From contig JAUCBJ010006893.1 in NCBI GenBank assembly GCA_032718475.1, positions 1-25,197 on the forward strand: a DNA stretch of 25,197 nt, given 5' to 3'. Shown one piece after another: positions 18,321 through 25,197 of the stretch. Positions within the stretch are counted from its first letter, which is position 1. Each line of letters begins with the position of its first letter. The stretch is from Nemertoderma westbladi. Lineage: Eukaryota; Xenacoelomorpha; Nemertodermatida; Nemertodermatidae. A program made the translations under genes and the position numbers. Below the pieces are notes generated by a model. It was not told the DNA's origin. It searched no databases and saw only the letters and a program-made list of their open reading frames with translations.

Positions 18321-20288
18321 CTAATAACTTACTGTAGGACTATTGTACCTATTTTTACATTGCACACGGAGATGAGATTTAACTGCAGATTTAAAAGAAT
18401 GTTGATTATTTAGGTTTTTAATTTCATTAGGCAAAGCGTTCCAATTTTTTATGCCGTTAAAAAAGAAAGTATCAGATTCAAAGGATTTACAATTCGGGAG
18501 GTAGAAGTTTGAAGCACTAGCTCTGGTACTGTAAGAGTGTGTATCGCGTACTCTGTTGAATTTTTGTTTTAGGTAATTGGGACATTCACCATTATACACT
18601 TTATGCACATGGTTAAGGCGTAGCTGCTTAACTCTACTATCTAAGTTAAGTAGTCCAGATTCAGAAAAGTCATCTGGAGTTAGGTGGTGCCTAGGTTTGT
18701 AGTCTTTAATAAATCGTACTACTTTATTCTGAGCTACTTGTAATTTACATTTAAGCTGTTTGGTTAAGCCTTCATACCAAGAAGAGCAAGCATAGTCCAT
18801 GTGACACTGTATTAAAGAAGAGCAAAGTAACTTGCGGGAGTCGGTGTTCAAACTATTTTTATTTCTGTATAGAAACCTAAGCCTACTGTTAACTTTCGAG
18901 AAAATATTTTTCACTATGCTTTCTCCTGATAAGCAGTTATCCAATGTGGCGCCTAAATATTTAACTTCCTTTTTATTTTCAATCTTATGTCCATTACTAG
19001 TGACTTCAAACTTAGTTACCTTCTTTAACTTTCTTTTGGAACCAAACAAAATACTTTCAGTTTTACCGTAGTGAATGGATAGCTTATTATCAACCAACCA
19101 CTCATTACAGGATTCTAGAACTGCACTTAATTTTTGGGAAATATGGATAGGATCTTTATGAGAGAAAATAAGAGCACTGTCGTCGGCATATAAAATGAGT
19201 TTAAAATCGGGATCTATACTACTTATCATATCATTTACATAGCATACAAAAAGCAGAGGACCTAATATACTACCTTGCGGTACACCACAGGTAATCTCTT
19301 GTACAGTAGACTGCGATTTGCTAATGACTACAGTTTGACCTCTGTCTGACAGGTAGGACTTGAACCAGTCTATAGAACCTACACCCATCAGGCCTAACTT
19401 ACCAAGCAGAATTTCGTGATCTACAGTATCGAAAGCCTTTTGTAGGTCCAACATTACCATACCAGTATATAAACCCTTTGCGTTATTACATCTAATTGTA
19501 TCAGTTAAGTTAATAAGGCAGGTGTCTGTAGAATATGATTTACGAAAACCGGACTGAAGTTCATAGATCAGATTTAGCCTACTAAGATGTGCCTCCAGCT
19601 GTAGAAAAACAGAACGTTCTAGAATTTTAGATACAATACTTAAGATACTAACAGGTCTGTAATTACAGGGTTCTACTTTACTATTCTTTTTATACAGAGG
19701 AACAACCTTAGCTAATTTCAGTTCGTCTGGTACTACATTATCTACGATAGAGTAATTAATAATAAAAGTAATAGGCACTTTAAGTACTTCAGCACCATCC
19801 TTAAGAAAACGGGCAGGTATTAGATCTAGACCGGTACTTTTTGAGGCTGATAGGCTAAGTAGATTTTTAAAAACGAAATCCTCAGAAACGGGTTTTAAAA
19901 ATAACTTTTCTGAATTTTGTAACTTTTCTAAATAAAAATTATTTAGAGTTTCGGACCCTATACTATATTTATTACTTGATAACGGTAACCTCTTAACTAA
20001 ATTAGAGGCAACATTAGTAAAATAATTATTAAATAAATTACTAACTAGAGTATGATCATGAATCAGCTCACCGTTATCTTGCAGAACAATATTCGATTTA
20101 GATTTAAGGTTTTTATAACCTAAAGATTTTAGGGTAGACCATAGACTTTTTGGATTATCTTTATTCTCACTTATTTTGTTGTACAAATATTCAGATTTAG
20201 CTTTTTTTATTTCCCGTTGGACAAGGTTTCTATATTTGCAGTAATTATTATAATCAGCTAAAACACGGTATTTCCTAAATTTATACAA
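18321..20288 (-). CDS. LINE ORF, reverse-transcriptase part
   Basis: This is the continuation of the same polyprotein in another frame; the apparent first codon is TTG, so it has no start of its own. About 655 residues cover the full RT. A basic linker is followed by S-T-G-L-D-L-I-P near 151, C-N-Y-R-P-V-S-I-L near 208, S-G-F-R-K near 246 and the first catalytic Asp at 281 ([10 protein letters not shown]). Next come [10 protein letters not shown] near 335, the Y-A-D-D box at 367-370, K-L-S-I-H-Y-G-K-T near 402 and K-Y-L-G near 443. A conserved C-terminal tail ends in N-W-N-A-L-P near 617. No internal stop or missing catalytic residue is seen. It copies element RNA onto the nicked target. The motif spellings fit the CR1/L2/Rex1 side of the LINE tree; the exact clade needs a phylogeny. 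Confidence 0.93.
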   Translation of the reverse strand: MYKFRKYRVLADYNNYCKYRNLVQREIKKAKSEYLYNKISENKDNPKSLWSTLKSLGYKNLKSKSNIVLQDNGELIHDHTLVSNLFNNYFTNVASNLVKRLPLSSNKYSIGSETLNNFYLEKLQNSEKLFLKPVSEDFVFKNLLSLSASKSTGLDLIPARFLKDGAEVLKVPITFIINYSIVDNVVPDELKLAKVVPLYKKNSKVEPCNYRPVSILSIVSKILERSVFLQLEAHLSRLNLIYELQSGFRKSYSTDTCLINLTDTIRCNNAKGLYTGMVMLDLQKAFDTVDHEILLGKLGLMGVGSIDWFKSYLSDRGQTVVISKSQSTVQEITCGVPQGSILGPLLFVCYVNDMISSIDPDFKLILYADDSALIFSHKDPIHISQKLSAVLESCNEWLVDNKLSIHYGKTESILFGSKRKLKKVTKFEVTSNGHKIENKKEVKYLGATLDNCLSGESIVKNIFSKVNSRLRFLYRNKNSLNTDSRKLLCSSLIQCHMDYACSSWYEGLTKQLKCKLQVAQNKVVRFIKDYKPRHHLTPDDFSESGLLNLDSRVKQLRLNHVHKVYNGECPNYLKQKFNRVRDTHSYSTRASASNFYLPNCKSFESDTFFFNGIKNWNALPNEIKNLNNQHSFKSAVKSHLRVQCKNRYNSPTVSY

Positions 20289-21817
20289 TAGTTATCTCTT
20301 TCTCTGATATTACTAAGAATACCCGAGGTCATCCAGGGCTCAGTGCGTTGTTTAAGACTAATTTCTTTAATTGGTGCTACAGTATTAAGTGCCTTTAAAA
20401 ATATATCTTTAAAAACAGTGTACGCAAGGTTAATGTCAGCGGCCTTAAAACAGGGTTCCCAGTCAGAATTAACTAACAAACTTAAAAAGCGTTCCTTGCT
20501 GTAATTTTTCATAGACCTAATTGTTACTGTTTTATGATCCCCGAAAAAAGATTTTTGTGTCTTTCTTGTGCAAAAAACTATAAAATGATCGCTTAGACCT
20601 ATAGGTAAAACACCAGATTGAGAAATAATATCGGTATTATTACAAAGGATGTGATCTAGTAAAGTAGAAGTTTTACTGGTAATTCTGGTAGAATCTCGAA
20701 TAATTTGTTTTAAACCAAACAAATTTAAAATACTTTGGTACTGTTTACAGATGGGGGATGCTTTGTGATGGTAACAGATATTAAAATCACCTAAGAAATA
20801 TATTTCACAGTCTGACGTAAGATTACATAAAATTGTATTTTCAAAATTTTGCAAAAAATCTGATTGTTTAGGGGGCCGATATAAAGTACCGATTAAAATA
20901 GGTTTAGTTTTAGGAAGTAAAAGTTCCACCAGTAAAACTTCGTCACAAGTCTCTAAATCTTCCCTACGATTAAAAGCTAAATCACATCGAATGTAAGTAC
21001 AGACACCACCACCGTGTCTGTCCCTATCCTTACGTAAAACTACGTAATTATCAATATAAATTTCTCCATCAGAAACACTATCATCGAGCCAAGTTTCAGA
21101 GATTGTTAAAACTGCTGGGTTGGATTTATTGATTAAAATACGAATTTCGGAAAGTTTTGGAAGCAGAGATCGTGCGTTTAAGTGCAAAAAATGCAGACCT
21201 TTTTTCTTAAAAAATTTAAAAGTTTCACTCTCAGCATCACTTGGAGTTTGCAGAGGCGATGTGAGAAATGAATCGTCGGTTTCTGATTCTAAAATTGTAT
21301 CATGAAAGGGAAGTTCGGTAAAAATACAGCTATTGCAGAGAAAACTTGGTTCAAGATTGTTTCTGGTGGAGAATAAATTACTGCGTTTCCTACGGTAACA
21401 TTTTAAATGTACAAATGTGTCACAACTCTCGCATTGGACGATCTTACTCCGAGAGTTTGTTCCTCGTTGACAGACGGGACAGTTGATCTTCGGGGCCCGC
21501 GTCCTGCTGGGTCCTGGGTTGGTCTCAATATCCCCAGCCAGAGACAGTAGACAGAGTTTAGCGATTAGGCCTCTAGATCGTGGAGAGGAGACCCAAGATC
21601 TTCTTCCCCGACGAGAGCAGTAGAGGCTAAATCCACTCGCCGACCACATCTCCGTCGATTCGGCGCGGCAGTTCGAAACGGTAGCGACAGGGTGTTCCGC
21701 AAACCAGTCCAATACGGGTATTGGGTGGGTTGCAGGGTTACCCCGCGGATCGGATGGTTCTGCCACAACGAAACGACCCAGAACGATGAAAACTGTGGAG
21801 ATTAAGAGCGGGGACAT
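20258..21817 (-). CDS. LINE ORF, N-terminal part: signal-like segment, 2A peptide, PHD finger, APE endonuclease
   Basis: Starts with ATG (21815-21817). Residues 1-20 are hydrophobic and look like a signal peptide ([10 protein letters not shown] core). Residues 96-103 are D-I-E-T-N-P-G-P, a canonical 2A ribosome-skipping motif preceded by a hydrophobic L-C-L-L-S-L-A-G; skipping would separate Gly102 from Pro103. A C4HC3 PHD finger follows: C113, C116, C129, C132, H137, C140, C161, C164. Residues about 208-418 form an APE-type endonuclease, with L-N-A-R-S, S-E-T-W, H-G-G-G-V, G-T-L-Y-R-P-P, G-D-F-N, D-H-I and S-D-H-F; all catalytic positions are present. The frame runs into 30 unrelated bases and stops, because a one-base deletion near 20288 separates it from the RT ORF. 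It nicks target DNA for reverse transcription. Confidence 0.92.
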   Translation of the reverse strand: MSPLLISTVFIVLGRFVVAEPSDPRGNPATHPIPVLDWFAEHPVATVSNCRAESTEMWSASGFSLYCSRRGRRSWVSSPRSRGLIAKLCLLSLAGDIETNPGPSRTRAPKINCPVCQRGTNSRSKIVQCESCDTFVHLKCYRRKRSNLFSTRNNLEPSFLCNSCIFTELPFHDTILESETDDSFLTSPLQTPSDAESETFKFFKKKGLHFLHLNARSLLPKLSEIRILINKSNPAVLTISETWLDDSVSDGEIYIDNYVVLRKDRDRHGGGVCTYIRCDLAFNRREDLETCDEVLLVELLLPKTKPILIGTLYRPPKQSDFLQNFENTILCNLTSDCEIYFLGDFNICYHHKASPICKQYQSILNLFGLKQIIRDSTRITSKTSTLLDHILCNNTDIISQSGVLPIGLSDHFIVFCTRKTQKSFFGDHKTVTIRSMKNYSKERFLSLLVNSDWEPCFKAADINLAYTVFKDIFLKALNTVAPIKEISLKQRTEPWMTSGILSNIRERDNYCINLGNTVF

Positions 21818-21850
21818 TGTGCTGTCTGGCTGTAGTCTGACTCAGGGATA

Positions 21851-22253
21851 AAAACTGTATAGGCCTAGTACCGGTATCTTTCTTGGTCTTATTGTCGGCA
21901 GGCCTACAGCTTACAGTCTAATACAATCTAATAAACATTCAAACAATCTAATAAGCTAGTGACTGCACAAACCGTCGAAGAAAAGAGCCAAATAAGGGGA
22001 AAACATCCGATTATTACAACATTCAATCAGAATATCTCTACTATGGGATCTCCATATATCTCATGTACATTTACAGTCGATGTATTTAACCAAATTAATG
22101 ATAGTGATGAATGTCTGAAGGAAGATTCCGTCTGTGCACATGACTAAATGATAACAGTTCCAAAAAACATCAAAGGATCAGAAGCTACGGATGTCACCAG
22201 GAAAAAATGGAGATATGAACGAAAGCCAGACATCCAGCAGGGATAAAAGGAGA
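21851..22253. other. Unassigned spacer between two retroelements
   Basis: It includes GGCCTA/ACCGGT palindromes at 21860-21905 and a caatctaata motif repeated three times (about 21920-21955). It may contain the true 5' end of the LINE. No gene is recognised. Confidence 0.4.
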
Positions 22254-22718
22254 ACTTAAGCTCCGAATATGCATATCTCACAGTCAACAACCTCATAAAA
22301 TATTTGAACAAGAAGAACTCTTCAATGTATATATGCTCCCTTGATTTATCATCAGCCTTAGATAAAGTTAGCTACCAAAAGCTTTTTGACACTTCAAAAG
22401 ACCAAGCTAAACAATAAACTAGTTTGTGCTATTAAATATTACTTTAGAAACTCTTTGGTGTTTCTGAATTGTGAAGGATACATACATAGTGAATGGATTC
22501 ATCTGGGACAAGGAGTTCGGAAATCTTCCTCAATAGTCAGCTATGCTGATGATATCATCATACTTGCAAACGCTAAACCCAATATCGAGGCTCTAACAAC
22601 TATACTGACAAGCTCATTAACGGAAGTCATATTGAAAATCAATCTAAAGAAAACCAATTTTGTTAAGGCAAACTCATATGGCTCAAAGTCTATTGGAAAA
22701 GCATTAAGGTTAACCTGA
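22254..22718 (+). pseudogene. RT fragment of another non-LTR retrotransposon, with frameshift and internal deletion
   Basis: A first frame (22254-22385) reads S-E-Y-A-Y-L-T-V-N-N-L-I-K-Y-L, then M-Y-I-C-S-L-D-L-S-S-A-L-D-K-V-S-Y, the RT block with the first catalytic Asp. Reading then shifts frame near 22385 and continues with L-Q-K-T-K-L-N-N-K-L, G-Q-G-V-R-K-S-S-S-I and, immediately, Y-A-D-D-I-I-I-L-A. It then has L-K-I-N-L-K-K-T-N-F. In intact RTs about 30-50 residues (the S-P-L-L-F-N-L-Y region) separate G-V-R from Y-A-D-D, so an internal deletion has joined these. Residue spelling differs from the CR1/L2 element next door, so this is a separate family. It is on the opposite strand to that element and is inactive. 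Confidence 0.8.
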
Positions 22719-23311
22719 GACAACCCTTAGTCCGACAAACTTTCACATAAATGATGGGTTTACCCTTACCAGGAACAGATAAAAATCTAAAGGACCTGTT
22801 CACCAGCAAGATATGGACGAACTGCTCAAGCGTACAATCCCCAAGGCTAAAGCCCGAAGAAAACTTTACTTTTCGTTAATGTAACTCGGTCACTCTTTTA
22901 ATGATTTGTAGCATGTGCCAGTTAGTAATTTAGCGTTACCTTTAGAGTAATACGAACTTCTGCGACTTTATTAATGTGCGCACGCGGCTAGGGGTCAATA
23001 ATTATACTGTTTATAAGGGGAGGCCTAATCCACTTATTCAATAAATCAATTCCATTTGTTTTGAATTTTCTAAGGATAATTAAGCCACAACGAAATAGAT
23101 ATATATTTGTATTGTCTGTAAGTTAATCCCCATTATGTTTGTTGCTTAATATATTTGCTACAGTATCAATGAAAAAGAAAATTATTAACAACTATTGTAT
23201 TTTTTATTAAGATTTGACGTTTTTTTGTTCTGTACTTCATTGCGTTTGTTCGAGGTTTGTAGTGGTGAACCCCTTTGATATATTGTACGAATGTTATTAT
23301 TTCCGTTTCAG
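22719..23311. other. Unassigned AT-rich sequence
   Basis: No protein or RNA gene is recognised between the RT fragment and the possible splice acceptor at 23311. Its last bases (tattatttccgtttcag) look like a pyrimidine tract plus AG. Confidence 0.4.
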
Positions 23312-23431
23312 GACTATTACCAGGGTGTCTCGCTACCTTTGGACTACCTATGGAACGACGCACCAGCACCAGACGAATACTATGCTGAAGCTGACAAGGC
23401 TAGTTGTTTCTTTGCTAGTTGTTTCCTTTAA
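23312..23431 (+). CDS. Possible host exon (39 codons), unrecognised
   Basis: A good acceptor-like tract ends in CAG at 23309-23311. The following frame reads D-Y-Y-Q-G-V-S-L-P-L-D-Y-L-W-N-D-A-P-A-P, then D-E-Y-Y-A-E-A-D-K, with higher GC and ordinary codon use than the AT-rich surroundings. It runs to a TAA at 23429-23431. Alternatively the exon could end at 23398 with a GC-type donor (AAG then gctagt). The last eleven codons include a duplicated gctagttgtttc, which looks less like coding sequence. The peptide is acidic and tyrosine-rich; no domain is recognised. No upstream exon or promoter can be identified in the window. Confidence 0.3.
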   Translation, partial: DYYQGVSLPLDYLWNDAPAPDEYYAEADKASCFFASCFL

Positions 23432-24340
23432 TATAATTTGCTGGTTGAGAAGATGTCAGATTTTGTTACTCAGGAAATGATAATTTATTCATGAATTGTA
23501 ATTGCATTAGTTTACCCATACCAATGGTAGGCCTGATTCGGGGTATTAGTGGCTTTTAATTGAATGAATGAATACACAGCGTGGAACATCGTAGGCCTAC
23601 ATCAGAAAGATTCTTTCCTGAAGTTGATGATGATGTTGTATGTTAGTAAGTTAATCTTTAGGCAACGGTGTTGGGCAACACCCATTGATTGTGTACTGCT
23701 GTTCAATTAAAATAATAAAATCGCACCACAAAAAGCGAAACACAATATTCTAATAATTAACACTAATACATTAAATAATGAAGGTTGGTATACAGTTATA
23801 CACTATGTTAATCGTGTGAGTAAGTAATGGCAAAGTATGGCTACATCAGCTGCTTGTCATCTTATAATTCCATAATTTATTACACTTACGGTGCGTAGCG
23901 GTCGGTTCATATGGGACATTAACAGACGCAACATTATCTGCACAACATGTGAAGAATATATCCAATGAGGCTGATATAATTAGAAGTAGGTTTTCGGACA
24001 CAGCAAATAATTTACCACCTGTGCAGGAATTGATCAAATGGGTTGGAATAATTGTGTGTTAAGCAAGGTTTCCCGACTCCATTATTGAGGAGAATGAATA
24101 TTGCGTGAATACAAAAACGCCTTTGTCTTTCGTTGTAATAGACACACACGTAACTGACAGCCCTTCAGTATTTTTGAATTAAATATTAACACACCATACA
24201 ATGAGAAATATTCAGTCATTTAATTTGACGACCTTGCGTTATAGCTTTTGAAATTGCGTTATTAATAGCTATACACCACCTACCGGTAGGTAATGCAGTA
24301 GGCGTATCTGCCTGTCAGCCATTTCAGCCATTTCAACCTA
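23432..24340. other. Unassigned sequence
   Basis: No gene is recognised. Short TAGGCCTA palindromes occur near 23529 and 23593, and a 14-bp acctaccggtaggt palindrome near 24288. Confidence 0.4.
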
Positions 24341-24407
24341 TTGTTTACGTGGTAACCAATGACGCCGTAACTTTACAGCTCGCCGTCATTGGTTACCACA
24401 CAAACAA
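24341..24407. repeat. 24-bp-arm inverted repeat (hairpin)
   Basis: Arms 24341-24364 and 24384-24407 are complementary: the inner 16 bp (gtggtaaccaatgacg / cgtcattggttaccac) are perfect and the outer 8 have two mismatches. The loop is 19 nt. It could be a foldback remnant or a minimal MITE; no target duplication is evident. Confidence 0.75.
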
Positions 24408-24412
24408 GGGAC

Positions 24413-24434
24413 ATTACTACTACTACTACTACTA
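24413..24434. repeat. (TAC)n microsatellite
   Basis: About seven tac/act trinucleotides directly after the inverted repeat and just before the end of the RT fragment at 24465. It could be the 3' simple-repeat tail of that element. Confidence 0.75.
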
Positions 24435-24464
24435 GGATCGGCATGCTGCATTGCTGCTGCATTT

Positions 24465-25197
24465 TTAAGAATGCTGTGCCGGCTTATCGACAAAATTGCA
24501 CCGCCACAACTCCCTATCACCCATGACATTTGCTAGATCATCCGCATCTTCAAGGCCAGTGTCCTTTAAGATGCGTCTCAAGAAAGTCATGGGCTGTCCA
24601 CCATTCTTATTCACTCCATGAGGCTGCCAAAGTACAAGATTATGCACTGGCTGGTCCTCACGGCGAAAGCAATGTCCTGCAAACGGAGGCGATTTTGTTC
24701 TAGTGTCAAGCTTGGGGGAACCAATGGGACACCTCCAATGTTATATAGTGTCTGGTTGGAGATGTGTGCATTGAACTTGACACAATGAACCCGGCGTAGC
24801 ATTCTTGTGAATGTGCCGTCCAGAGATTTGGTGTCCTCAGCAGTTAGAGCCCAGCATGGACTCCCATAGAGGAGTACTGGAACTACTGCTGCTCTAAATA
24901 ACCGGACCTTAAGTTTCCGATTAATTCTCCGTGACTTCCAAATCCTGGAAAGCCTATTCAAGGCTGCCCATGCCTTTCCCTCACCTGACTTCCGGATCCA
25001 TGATCCCAGGTAACAGAAGTCATCCACATGCTCAAGCATACCATCTTTTGAGCTTATGCTCATCCGATCAGAGACTTGCTGAGGACTTTCAAAATTAACT
25101 ATCAAAATTTTGGTCTTTCTGGAGTTAATAAAAAGGCCAACACTAGAAGCAGCATGTTCTAATGAGCTGAGGAGCCGTTGGTCTCCCTCTAGTGATT
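24465..25197 (-). pseudogene. Non-LTR retrotransposon RT C-terminus, partial at the window edge and frameshifted
   Basis: The minus-strand frame is open at the right edge of the window, beginning L-E-G-D-Q-R-L-L-S-S-L-E-H-A-A, then I-N-S-R-K-T-K-I-L. It continues with C-Y-L-G-S-W-I, K-A-W-A-A-L-N-R-L-S-R-I-W-K-S, F-R-A-A-V-V-P-V-L-L-Y-G and W-A-L-T, then L-D-G-T-F-T-R-M-L-R. A one-base deletion near 24690 breaks the frame. The continuation in the next frame gives F-A-G-H-C-F-R-R, L-V-L-W-Q-P-H-G, D-T-G-L-E-D-A and M-G-D-R-E-L-W-R, the usual end of this RT type, and stops at a TGA/TAA-bounded C-terminus near 24465. It belongs to the same broad family as the fragment at 17150-17640. The catalytic core lies outside the window. 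Confidence 0.85.

Larger units (their letters stand above)
17989..21850 (-). mobile_element. Nearly complete CR1/L2-type non-LTR retrotransposon (LINE)
   Basis: The element runs right to left. It has a short 5' UTR, an EN-RT ORF (21817 to 18321 with one frameshift), a ~315-bp 3' UTR, and a terminal tetranucleotide microsatellite, (ATCT)n on the coding strand, at about 17989-18006. A simple-repeat 3' end is typical of CR1/L2-group elements. The 5' boundary is not marked; it lies somewhere between the ATG and about 21960, and no target-site duplication was found by eye. No separate ORF1 is seen upstream. Instead the PHD finger and 2A motif sit at the N-terminus of the main ORF. Confidence 0.85.

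Overview
The window looks like gene-poor genomic DNA from an animal, most likely a marine invertebrate. The species cannot be named from sequence alone. The evidence is the mix of metazoan-type retroelements (a CR1/L2-like LINE with a 2A peptide, a Ty3/gypsy relic, several LINE reverse-transcriptase fragments), long minisatellites, a hammerhead-ribozyme repeat, and no bacterial-style operons. Short palindromes (TACCGGTA, TAGGCCTA) are scattered through it.

Layout. 1-500: a reverse-strand RT scrap. 498-3160: an 18-bp array (A), a 15/17-bp array (B), an AT-rich spacer with an internal duplication, the B array inverted, then A again in its original orientation. 3361-3516: a small acidic ORF of unknown nature. 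3727-9437: a 5.7-kb, roughly 175-copy, 32/33-bp minisatellite (C), uniform on its left and rich in variants and higher-order repeats on its right. 9783-11724: stacked palindromes, a frameshifted Ty3/gypsy integrase, a polypurine tract and a candidate 3' LTR. 11985-14213: a hammerhead-ribozyme repeat with one inverted copy and one direct tandem pair of 342-bp period, enclosing a ~67-bp minisatellite. 14315-14571: a MITE-like inverted-repeat element. 14572-17150: nothing recognisable. 17150-17640: a degenerate RT C-terminus. 17989-21817: an almost complete LINE on the minus strand. 22254-22718: a plus-strand RT fragment with an internal deletion. 23312-23431: a possible host exon. 24341-24407: an inverted repeat. 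24465-25197: a further RT C-terminus running off the window.

The most notable system is the repeat at 11985-14213. Each copy carries a sequence matching a complete type I hammerhead ribozyme, placed exactly between a Pol III A box and B box, where a tRNA would have its anticodon arm. Two direct copies put two predicted cleavage sites exactly 342 nt apart, so a transcript could release a unit-length RNA able to circularise. This is the architecture of metazoan 'retrozymes' and of schistosome, newt and cricket hammerhead satellites. These non-coding units would need reverse transcriptase in trans; the window's LINE is a nearby but unproven source.

The second notable element is the LINE. Its ORF begins with a signal-peptide-like segment, followed by a canonical 2A motif, a PHD finger, an APE endonuclease and an RT. 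All key catalytic residues are visible, and only one single-base frameshift interrupts it.
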